Below are positions 11,611-22,600 of a stretch of DNA of 64,000 bases, piece by piece (positions within the stretch are counted from its first letter, which is position 1; each line of letters begins with the position of its first letter). Both the position numbers and the translations under genes were made by a program. Under the pieces are notes generated by a model. It was not told the origin of the DNA. It did not search any database and worked only from the letters and a program-made list of their open reading frames with translations. Source of the DNA: Asterias amurensis (Eukaryota > Echinodermata > Asteroidea > Forcipulatida > Asteriidae); NCBI RefSeq assembly GCF_032118995.1, contig NC_092661.1, positions 4,032,501 to 4,096,500 of the forward strand, given 5' to 3'.

Positions 11611-14400
11611 CTTAGTGGTCTTCCAGCGACCTTGTTGCATAACCAAAGCTTCGGGAACATGTTTGTTAGCTAGGTGTAAAGCCCCGCCTGATCTTAGGCT
11701 ATGAAGGCCGTATACCTTTGGATCGGTTACGCCTATGCGCTTAAGGGCCTCAAAAAACAACTCTCTGCACCTAGTGTAACTTAAGGGTCTATCGGCGCCA
11801 ATTTTGTACGCTTTTGTTCTGGACAAAAATTTAACAGGGGTGAACAGATATTTGTCTTGACCCAGATTGATTCCGGCAGCCTGTAAAAATCGGCGTAAAA
11901 TCGCAACTGGTGAGTAGGTGTCCAGTGAAAGAAAAGCAGTAAAACCATCCCTGAAAATGTCAGTTGTTGATTTTGGGATAAAGATTGAAATACCCTTAAT
12001 GTTTGGCAATTCAGAAAAGTGGGTAGCCTTCATACCTGCCATCTCATTGTGTCGAAAAAGGAGAGCATATTTGAGGGAGACATAACAAGCAGATCTAAGA
12101 TCTAAAAGCGAGGCATCAGGACCCGCGAACAATGGCTTTGACTTGGCTAAGGGAAATTGGCTGTTTTTGTGCGGGCGGATGATGGAGTTCCCGCCTACCG
12201 CTGACTATCACATGTTGAATGATGGGTGCATCAAGCGGGTTACTTTTGACATTAACCAATGAATGTAACCATCTCAATGAAGCAGCAGTAGAAATCAAAG
12301 GACTTTCAGAGTTTGAATGTGATTTTATATGTGACAAGTAAATTGCTAATACTTGTTCAGAAAAGGGGAGCACCAGAGGAATACCTTTCGATTCTAACCA
12401 GGATAAAAATTGACGACATTTATAGAAATAAGCCATAACCGTACCCTCGGATTTAGCAAACATTACATCTAGCAGCATTATTTCTTTCTGGGCTTGGAAT
12501 TGGAGGGGAAAATCGAGCCAAAATGGGTGGTTGTGGACTATCTGTATGCACAAAAAAAGAGAGGAAGAATTAAGAATGAAAATATGTGATACTCATCACT
12601 GTAAAAGAGTGAGAAGGGATTAAATTTGAACGAAATCTAGATATGTGGCTGCAACGCAGCCCTCGAAATCATTTGAACCAAGTAGGGAGTTGTGATTTTT
12701 GCCATGTTTAAGCGCGAGATAACCAACTTCAGTAATAAGGTCCTTGACCCAGGTACGGTATTGGGACCATAGTAAAGGCCAGAAGGGTTGCGAAGGCCAC
12801 CAGGGGAAAATTATTACGCCTTTACATTTGCAAAGATGCATGTGTTTAAGTGTTGATGCCACTAAGGCTACAGGAGGAACCAACAATGCACTCTCACCGT
12901 GCCAGTTCTGGGCAAAGGCGTTTACACCCGAAGAACCTGGGTTCCAAAAACAAGAATAAAATCGGGGCAGTTTAGTATTATAAAAAGTAGCGAAGCAGTC
13001 AATTGTGAATGGACCCCAGCGAGCATTGATAACAGAGAAAAACTTTTCTGAAAGGGACCAATCGTCCGTGTCGAGAATCCTACTGACAAAATCAGCTTGG
13101 TCATTTTTAGCCCTGGGTATCCACTCAACATCAATGCGAATAGAGTTGTTCAGACAAATATTGAAAATGTCAACAGCCAGATTGTTCAGGTTTGGTTTCA
13201 TACTTCCGGACTCGATAATTTTTGCTGCACACTGACTATCGGTAAGCAACTTCAACTCAGAGGCATGAATCAAAGGTAGGAAAGACAAGAGCGCAAAGCG
13301 AATCGCCTCGAGCTCGCGCCAAGTGGAACTTTGGACTGATTCTGTGTTAGTCCACAATTTGTGGGCTGTGTGAACCTCGTTACAGATTATAGCACCCGCA
13401 CCGGTGGAGCTGGCGTCTGAGCAAATTATCTTGTTAACAACTCGGTGAGCGAAAACAAAACGAACATTCAAAATTTTGGCATTAGCTCTCCAAAACTTAA
13501 CTTCAGAAAGACAGAAATCTGAACGACTGGAACGTTTTCATCAAAGGCTGCTGCGATTGTCATTTGACAGTGACGAGTCATTAATCTAGAAATACTACCA
13601 ACAACGGGGGACAACGAAATTTGGCCTACGAATGAATGCAAATCTCTTATTGTGAAAGACGTATGTTGCTGTAGAAGAAAATCAATAGATTTATTAATCT
13701 TAACGATCCTACGATCAAGAATCTTAAGTGTACCCTGTGCAGTGTCCCATCTCATACCCAACCAATCGATAGAATATACAGGGCTCCAAATACTCTTAGA
13801 AATGTTGTATACAAAACCTGCTTCTAAAAGATCAGAACGAATGTGGTTAGAGATGTTTAAGGCAATCTGGTTGTGTTTTGATGCTTCCTTAGGTCTAGGG
13901 ATGACAATGAAACCATCATCCAAGTAGAGAGCTATTAAAACTCCACATGACCTCCAGTGGGTGACCAAAGGTTTCAGAGCTTTGGTAAATATGTAAGGAG
14001 CGGATTTGAGCCCGAAAGGCAAAACCGTAAATTCGAAATGTCTGCGACTACCCCGTTAATAGACCAAGAAAACCCCAGGTAACATTGGGAGGCAGGGGCA
14101 ATGTCAAAATGATGGTAGCCCGATTTTAAATCGAATGTAACCATGAGAGCATTTTGTGACAGAAATTGAATACCCGATTTCCAGTCGTCCAATTTAAAGC
14201 GCGTTTTTGGTATGAATTTGTTGAGGACGCTGAGATCAAGAATAAGCCTATTTTTCTTGGAAGCTGAGCATGAGACAGATAAAGGGCTGTTCACGTAAGA
14301 AGGATGAGATTTTTCTATATTTTTTATATATTGGTACGCTTGAATGAATTAGACTATCAAACACAATGGTATGGGTGCATCTCTGACGCAAGGAAAGCAT
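11570..14400 (-). mobile_element. DIRS-like tyrosine-recombinase retroelement, broken fossil
   Basis: Read on the minus strand, the parts lie in DIRS order. A reverse transcriptase region (about 14,300-13,500) has a YLDD catalytic box. An RNase H-like region with a following DIRS-type extension spans about 13,450-12,650. A tyrosine recombinase spans about 12,550-11,610 and carries the family's H-x-LR-SGG signature. The combination of RT/RNase H with a tyrosine recombinase, and no integrase or protease, separates DIRS/Ngaro-type elements from LTR retrotransposons. It is broken, with roughly three or four breaks visible, and no terminal repeats are recognised. A long T-run abuts its downstream end. 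Coding parts remain easy to read, so the copy is probably not very old. Confidence 0.82.
11577..11608 (+). repeat. 32-base T run
   Basis: An uninterrupted oligo(T) that would be oligo(A) in the sense of the adjoining DIRS-like element. It could be a remnant of a polyadenylated RNA that was copied, or a simple slippage tract. Confidence 0.9.
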
Positions 14401-14734
14401 AAAATGCACATTAGAATGAAGGCCTATGGCGCGCCAAACAGACAAAACTAAATGTTTGTGCTCCATTTCGGCTCCAGACTCGGCTCAGGCTACCTTTGAC
14501 CTGCGCGTCGGGCTCAGGGCTTCTCTGACGAGAGAATGGAGCCTGAAGTAGCCTTGATTCAAGGCTGTTGGCGTAGTGTGCCCCGGCCCGGTGCGCGGCG
14601 ATTCGGCATAAAAACTGCACGCAGTGTATACGCGAACAACATATACATGTACATTGTCTATGCTGTACATTGTACAGCGAGAACAGTATAGCGTAGTCAT
14701 GAGTACGGTCGTGTCTTCAACCTCGTGCTACTTA

Positions 14735-15112
14735 GAAAGTACTTATGTACCGAACGTGTGCATACGCTGTACACGTTTATATGCACTGTATTATGTATGG
14801 GGGTGCGCTGGCGGAATTCCGTGATGGAGGCTAGGATTTTGCAGTTCGCGGCTGGAGCGCCTTGATCAAGGCTAAGCCTGAAGCGGAATCCAAAATCTAC
14901 CCGTCGCTAGCCTTGATCAAGGCGCTACAGCCAGCCGCGATCTGCAAAATCGCAGTCCCCATCACTGAATTCCGCCAGCGCACCCCCATACATTAATTAA
15001 CACAGTGCATATGATATGTGTACAGCGTATGTACACATACGTACTGTACATGTACATGTACCATCTGTATACGGTACACTTACGGTACATGGGTACTTCC
15101 TAAGTAGCGCCT
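14735..15112. repeat. Large inverted repeat, GATCAAGGC family (H)
   Basis: The left arm (about 14,735-14,876) and right arm (about 14,908-15,112) are imperfect reverse complements. Each carries GCCTTGATCAAGGC, CAGCCAGCCGCG, GAATTCCGCCAGCGCACCCC and a TGTACA-rich outer part. Two family H elements lie head to head around a 30-bp centre. Single or related copies occur at 16,205, 18,864 and 26,784. Confidence 0.75.
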
Positions 15113-15300
15113 TGATGGTTTTGTAACTGCCAAAATTTAGGGCGGAGCTCATTATGCTAATGTATACTAACAACCCGTTCTCATTGGTTGTTGGTGACCT
15201 ATAAACTCTCGCTGCGATGTCAATCACAACGTTCTGCAAGCACTCGCACACATGTGCTCGTGGCTGTAGTTGCAATGGCGGCGGGCGAGGGAGAAATCCC
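15113..15300 (+). promoter_or_regulatory. Possible core promoter, weak
   Basis: CATTATGCTAAT, an inverted CCAAT (ATTGGTTG) near 15,182 and CCTATAAACTC near 15,199 are spaced as in a metazoan Pol II promoter. GCAATGGCGGCGGGCG near 15,271 gives a good start context but a frame of only about 25 codons. No downstream exon with protein similarity was found, so this may be a relic, a non-coding RNA promoter, or chance. Confidence 0.22.
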
Positions 15301-16180
15301 TACTATACTAGTAAAACAAAACTGGAAGTCGCTGGAAATCAGTGGTGTATAATTTGCAAAACCACTAAAGAAACTTTCAACAAAATATAACAACCGCGGT
15401 TAATGCATCAATCATGGGTTGAGAAATAGAAGGAAGACAATTAGACCATGTCAAATGTGTTTGAGAAAGGTTAAAAAAGTATCCAGGTGTCATGGGTTTC
15501 CGGCAAGATGGCTACTTGGTAACAATTCTTAGGTGCTGGGCATATGACAGTACAACACACCCCATCCCCTTGAAGCACAAACACAGACCAGATGAGATAA
15601 GAAACCCAGCTGTTTATTTTGTCTTACTGTATACATATATATTATTTATTACGTTTCTCGCGGTAAATCAAAGTTGGGGATCGGAAATATGTGTTGTCGA
15701 ACATACCAGACGGTAGCAGATGGCGTGTGGCTGAACAACAACTACAAGTAAAGTTCAATTTCATAAACTAAGTCTTGCCATACTAGTACTACACTACAAC
15801 GTTACACTTATAGTACAGCAGCTTTCAACTCAGGGACAAATCTACCAGCTACGTTGTAATATAATTATGATGCTAGTCCTCGTGTTATAATGAAACGCAA
15901 GACAACGGAAGTTGTTCGAAGTTGTTCAACACCATTACCGACCGGGCGAGTCTTGTCCGGCTCACCCGTCCGGCAGCGCATTCAGACCCCTTTACAATCA
16001 TAGCTAATAATACACCACGCTCACGACGCTATGCTATAAAAGCACGTAGTATGTCCATACAGCTAGCGTACGCACACACACATGGACGTGGCATGATTGC
16101 TAGCAGTAATACGTCATTCTCAATCGCGCCTGTGATTGGCCAATGTTTAGAATGACACGCCCACATCATGAATACCCTTT
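15301..16180. other. Spacer without recognisable gene
   Basis: No exon, repeat family or RNA fold is recognised. Several frames of 70-80 codons lack domain features. Confidence 0.4.
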
Positions 16181-16199
16181 TATCGGAATTCCGATAAAG
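16178..16199. repeat. Perfect 20-bp palindrome
   Basis: TTTATCGGAATTCCGATAAA is perfectly self-complementary. It sits just outside a family H element and could be a joint between two inserted elements or a protein-binding dyad. Confidence 0.6.
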
Positions 16200-16204
16200 C
16201 TTTA

Positions 16205-16388
16205 CAAACCCATCAAGGCTGTTGTTTGAGCCACGTGTGCGAGGTTGAACGTAGAAAGACACGACCGTACTCACGACTATGCTATACTGTTCTCGCTGTA
16301 CAATGTATGTACATTTGTGTATGCACTGCATGCGTGTGCAGCGAACCGGGCCACACACAGTACGTCAACAGCCTTGATCAAGGCTAAC
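16205..16388 (-). mobile_element. Family H element, short form
   Basis: It begins near ATCAAGGCTGTTG and ends CAACAGCCTTGATCAAGGCT, giving inverted ends. The interior carries GAGGTTGA, GACACGACCGTACTC, CTATACTGTTCTCGC and TGCATGCGTGTG, also seen in the 88-bp minisatellite at 19,082. Confidence 0.6.
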
Positions 16389-16651
16389 CTGTCGCGGGTG
16401 GGTAAATGACAATAGACAATACCAGGCTAGACAACATACGGAGTTTCATGGGGATAGATAGAGCGCCGAACCACCATACACACAGCTGTGAATTCGAAAA
16501 CAAGCAACGCCCCCTGTGCCAACCGGGTGAATTCTCACTTTTGCTGGCTCAATAATAGAGCGTTCAAGCTGAACAGTCAGCAAATTCAGTCTTCAAAGAA
16601 GCAGTTCATATAATTCTCTGCCAGTATTTTGTGTTATTTGTCGCGGAAACT

Positions 16652-19600
16652 ATGTTCAGGCTCATCGCGAGAGGACTTGCCCGTTTGGTGGTCGCACCAG
16701 CCCGGGGTGCTTCACGAAGGAGCGGCGGCGGGCTAGCTGTTACCACCTACAGCAGGCCGATTTTGTGTGCTGACATTAATACTTCAAAGCACTCCAGTAG
16801 ATTGCACTCCAGCACCGCTGCTGATCCAAACCTACCAAGTCTATTGACAATAACGAACGGCGAAAAGGTAGTGTATGTTTATGAGATTTGAGGCATTAGC
16901 CATGTTTGAGATAATAAGTGGACACATTATTACACTATAAGGTTCGGGGTGGTTGATTGATTGATTGACTTTATTTGGATAACAACACAGGAAGAACATG
17001 GCAAAAGTACGTACCAAACAACAGGAGAAAGGAACTATGAAATATAAGATAAACCAAACTATCGCTCAAGATAGAAATACTGCACTAAATTATCCAAGGA
17101 GAACCGTCAATTCTGTTGTATATTCAGCAAAACCAAATAGTGCACTCCATATGGTGTCCATATCTCAAAAAGGTTATTTGCATGGTGAGGTATCAATATT
17201 TGGTTTGTGGTAACACCATAGAGCATGGAGGAATAAATCTAATTTATTCCTCCATGCATAGAGTAAGGACATTGTGGGTGTCTACTTGCCAGGTAGAGCT
17301 TGTTTTCTTAGAGAACTGTCTGCCATTATGTTTTACTATCGCGGGGTAGATTTTCTGGTTTCGGGAGACTTCTCATTTCTGAAAAGAAAAGTTGGCAGGA
17401 TACGGAAAATTTTCCCCAAATGGATATACAAATTATTGTATACTGTCAACAGCGGCAGGGCTTAACTTACCATGTAATTTGTTATGGTAATTGCTTTTTT
17501 CTATTGGTATTTACCCATGTGTGATCAAACCTTTGAAGCATGACAGACAATGCCTACTTGGTACCGTGCCAGTTAATCCACAAAGGGGCGTTCCATGAGT
17601 GTTCACCGCTAACTTTGCTCCATGATTGATAGCCAACGCCCAGGCTAGGCTATTGAATTGAATTGTTAGATTATTGTAAACCCAAACAGTCATTATAATG
17701 AGAGGTCAGTGGACAGATGTTTACACAAAGCAGGGTCCATGTTTTGCTAATAAAAACCTTTTTCATCCAACATACGCAAGCCTTGGTCATACAAATGCCT
17801 CAATTTATTGGTTATGCAAGAAAATAACGAAAGACTTTTAATAGCGAAACATGGATTTAACCCTGCTTTGTGTAAAAGTCCTTGCCCTATGGTGTAAACT
17901 TGTCTGTTTACTAAACAATGTGGCTTTGTCCTTGCTAGTTCTAACAAGTGCTGTTGACTTTAAAAAGATAGTGTGCACCATGGGGTGATGTTAATAGACT
18001 TCCCCCAGTCTCCATATTATAGAGTACAGTGTAAATATCTGAAATTAAAATGTGTGATATTGTTAGTGGGTTTGTGTATGTTTTGGTTAAATCTGTGAAC
18101 AGAAAACCTGATGCACTCAGTGACTGTTAGCACTTAATTTATTTTGTTGTTGAAGACACTATTGGTAATTTTTATTTTAATTTTATTTTTATTAGCTTAA
18201 CAACTTATTTCACCAGCAATAGAGAGCTGTTGATAGTATAAAACATTGCGAGAAAAGGCTCCCTCTGAAGTAACGTAGTTTTGAGAAAATAATTTCTCAC
18301 TAAGATATTTGATTTGATTCCGAGACCTCACCTCAGCTAAGGTCTCAAAATCAAGCATCTGAAAGCACACAACGTCGTGCGACAAGGGTGTTTTTTCTTC
18401 GATGACCAGCTTAGTCAAATTTTTCACAGATTTGTTATGTTATGCATATGCTGGGATACTTCAAGTGACAATTACCAAAGGTGCCGTGTGTCTTCAAGAT
18501 CTGGCAACACTCTAGAGATAAGATGGCGTTGTTAAATGGTAATGTGGCCTCGTTAAAGGGTTGGTTTTACTGCGGTATTCTAAAACATAATAATAACTTT
18601 AAAAACATGGCAAAACCACCCAAAATGGCCGCTCGATTGTTGCCATGTTAACGTCATTTGTTGCCATGAAGACGTCATTTTTGTTGACCGTGACCAACAT
18701 TTAAAACAAAACTTTGATACAGCCCCTTGTTCGTAAATACTGGACAAATGACGCCATCTATTGGTAAGTTCTGATAAGTGTCATGTTTTTATAATATAAA
18801 CCATACTATATAAACCGTCAAACAAAAGAATGAACAAAAAAGAGGTAGACCGCCAACATAAGGCTAGCCTTGATCAAGGCGCTACAGCCAGCCGCGACCT
18901 GCAAAATCCCAGACCCCATCACTGAATTCCGCCAGCGCACCCCATACATAACACAGTGCAATATTATACGTGTACAGCAGATGTACACACACATACCTAT
19001 TGTGTACATTACCAATTGTATGGTACACGTACGGTACATGAGTACTTTTTCTTCCTCCATGGTTCTAAGTGTTGTTAGAGCCACACGTACGAGGTTGAGA
19101 CACGACTGTACTCATGACTACGCTATACTGTTCTCGCAGTACAATGTACATGTATATACTGTTCTCGCAGTACAATGTACATGTATGGTCGTGTACATTC
19201 CACACGTACGAGGTTGAGACACGACTGTACTCATGACTACGCTATACTGTTCTCGCAGTACAATGTACATTATGTTCGTGTACATTCCACACGTACGAGG
19301 TTGAGACACGACTGTACTCATGACTACGCTATACTGTTCTCGCAGTACAATGTACATGTATGTTCGTGTACATTCCACACGTACGAGGTTGAGACACGAC
19401 TGTACTCATGACTACGCTATACTGTTCTCGCAGTACAATGTACATGTATGTTCGTGTACATTCCACACGTACGAGGTTGAGACACGACTGTACTCATGAC
19501 TACGCTATACTGTTCTCGCAGTACAATGTACATGTATGTTCGTGTACATTCCACACGTACGAGGTTGAGACACGACTGTACTCATGACTACGCTATACTG

Positions 19601-22600
19601 TTCTCGCAGTACAATGTACATGTATGGTCGTGTACATTCGTGTATGCACCGTGCACTGCATGCGTGTGACGCGAACCGGGCCGGGGAATGGTAATGTACA
19701 TTCGTGTATGCACTGCATGCGTGTGCCGCGAAACGGGCCGGGGAAACAGTATGTCAACAGTCTTGATCAAGGCTAACATAGGGCAAGTTAGCTCACAGTT
19801 GGTAGAGCGTTGGCATGTTGATCTGGAGGTCAATGGTTCGAGTCCCACTCTAGTCAATTTGTCTTTGTTCAACCCCAATTAATTACCCTAATTTCGATTA
19901 TGGTTCAATTGTTCTCCCCAGGTGAAGCCAACGTTCTCCAAGGCCGAACTAGAAAGCCGATTGTCCAAGCTCCGAACCTACATGGAGAATAACTCAATAG
20001 GTGGCGCCCTCTTCACATCCTATCACTCTATCAATTACTATTCTGATTTTCTGTACCTTGCGTTTGGACGTCCGTATGGTCTCGTCGTCACCCCTGAGAA
20101 GGTTGTTATCATTGCAGCGCTAATTGACTATGGACAGCCTACCAGGTACGTCTCATTCACATTGAGTGTAGAGCCCCTGTGAGAGCTGCGAGATCAACCC
20201 CGGGACTTACACGGTGCAGAAGAAACTACAGTAACACCCCGTTTCAGACAGGTGCTCCAGAGTCGCACCGAACTAAATTCTGATTTAAGTACATGCAAGG
20301 TTCCAATGGAAATCGAAAGCTCTAATGTTGCAGTCGTTCGGACTGACTTTGGCGTCTTGGTTTCAGACGTCGATCTTGTCATGAGATGAACCTACAGTAA
20401 ATGTTATGTTAAGTTCGCCCATCTGAAACCAAAACTTATTTTGGTCGACCTAGAGTCGCTCTTAATCTATTTGGTGCGCCTGTCTGAAACGGGTGTTACG
20501 CTTCTCAAAGTTATAAAACAAAGATATTATACAAAAATAACATGGTTTGAGGGTGACAGTCGATATTATCTCCGCGAGGAAGTTGACAAACTAGTTCCCG
20601 AGGCGAAGCCGAGGGAACTAGTTTGTCAACTTCCAATACCGAGGGGAGCTACAATACTCGACTATTTTAGTCACACGAAAGAAACCATGTTATATTTGTT
20701 TTACTATACTTCATACATATTCAGTTACGGTTGCAAATAGGAGCAAGAGGAAATGACGACTGCAATAAAATGCATTCTGGATAATTTTGTTGATGAACCC
20801 TTTTTAAATTTTAATTTCTGCACATTATGAACACAAAAAAAATTACTCTGAAACTGACGGTCATGAAAATTATGCTTAAATATTTATAAGAAGCATTCAT
20901 TTGGTAACGTTATTACCGGACGTCGTTTTCACCAACCTCTTCTTAACTTAGGATTAATCTTAGGATATGACTTAGGACTTAGGACGAGTCCCAACCTTGC
21001 TCTGTAAGATGAATCCTGATTGACTAATTGACTAGTTACTCGTCCTCACTCGAGATAGAATTAATCCTAGCGTTGCGTGAAATCGGCTGCGGTAAATGCT
21101 TCTCAGACTGTATATTCATGTACGGATAATATTCATCAATGTATTCGCTCCGGAGTTTCGGCGAAATCTCGTATACGCGACCAACTTTTGAAATGAAATT
21201 TTCGCAGGATAATTTTATTGAGTATGTACAACACTTCATGTGTGTATGATTAAAACACTTGAACGTTCCCAAAGACCAATGGTACACATTTCCTTTAAAC
21301 CATCATTGCCAGTTGATATCTTTTTCATGGTTCAAATTTTCCAGGAGGAATCAATGTGGAGATACAGTCATCTACACCGACTGGCAAAGCGGGAATTATT
21401 GGAGAGCTGTTGAACAGGAACTCGGGCACGTCAAAGGGAAGGTATGTTCAAACAAAACAGAATATCAGTTTCAATAGCAAACTGTGCGCAGGCGCCATGT
21501 TGAAAACATAATGTCAACGCATTATTTTAAGGAAACCGAATAAAAGTTTTAAAATGAGTTAAGTTCCAACGCAGACGCCATAGTCTCATGCATGCAGATG
21601 CATGCCTATAATAGAATGCATTTATATAACGCTATACAAAACAGAGCGCCTATACAAACAAAGGGAGGGCAACACAAGAACAAAAGCAATACAAAAACGG
21701 ACAAGCGACAAGCCAGGAAGATAAACAAAGAGGGGAGCAACTTAGGAAAGGTCTGGGAACAATGTGCCTGGAAGAAAGGTTTAAACACAGCCAATGACGT
21801 AAAGACTTGTTCCATAAGCGCGGTGCAGCAATTGCGAAGTCTGTGTCCCCGACTTTCATTTTTGGATCTAGGAATGCATGTTGACTATTAACATTACGGC
21901 CTTGTCAAACGGGGAATTTCCACAGGCAACTTGACTGCAGTTCATGTATACATGACTACTTTGGTGCCTCGATCAGATTTATTTTGTAAACAATGTGTTA
22001 CGATACCCAAGAAAATAATGTAAGAACATTCAAATGTGAATGCCCTTTCTTCTTGGAGATTGCCTTGGGGAACTGGTTGCCTGTAAGATGTCTCGTGTGA
22101 CATGGGCCAACTTTCACTATTTTCTCTCGACTATAGGTAGGATGTGAGTTCGACCATATTCCTCTACAAGACTTCAAGAACTTCCAAAATGCCGTCCCGG
22201 GCGCTCAGGTGATCGACATTGCTGAACCCAGCATGTTTATGCGAATGATCAAATCACCAGAGGAGATCGCACTGATCAGAGAGGGCGCTCGGGTCGGTGA
22301 CATCGGCGGGGACGTTGGGCGCGCGGTGTTGGCTGCAGGTGTTCCCGAGTACGAGGTTGCAATGGCGGCACAGGGGGCGATGGTTAGGGAGATTGCGAAG
22401 ACGTATCCACATACGGAACTGAGAGACAGTGAGTAATAAAGACAAGTTTGATCTGAAGTGTGCAATGAGTCCAATGAGAGACCTTTAAGACGCTTGGTGG
22501 CAGCAGACTTACCAGGTAAAATCCATTGTTCTCAGCAATATACGCATGCTCAAAACTACACCTACAATGGAAGTTTAGTTTAGCTTCAAAGTCTCCCATT

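Larger units (their letters stand above)
16868..19921 (+). other. Creatinase intron 1 with several repeats
   Basis: A 3.05-kb intron. It contains the hairpin at 17,224, a family A MITE at 18,150, a family H element with a minisatellite from 18,864, and a tRNA-like SINE at 19,781 that ends only about 40 bases before the acceptor. A stretch at 17,700-17,960 repeats CAAAGCAGGGTCCATGTTT in inverted form near 17,850. No additional exon is evident. Confidence 0.75.

Noticed and set aside
14997-15275. 92-codon minus-strand frame
   Set aside because: It overlaps the family H inverted repeat and the promoter-like region; no family similarity recognised.
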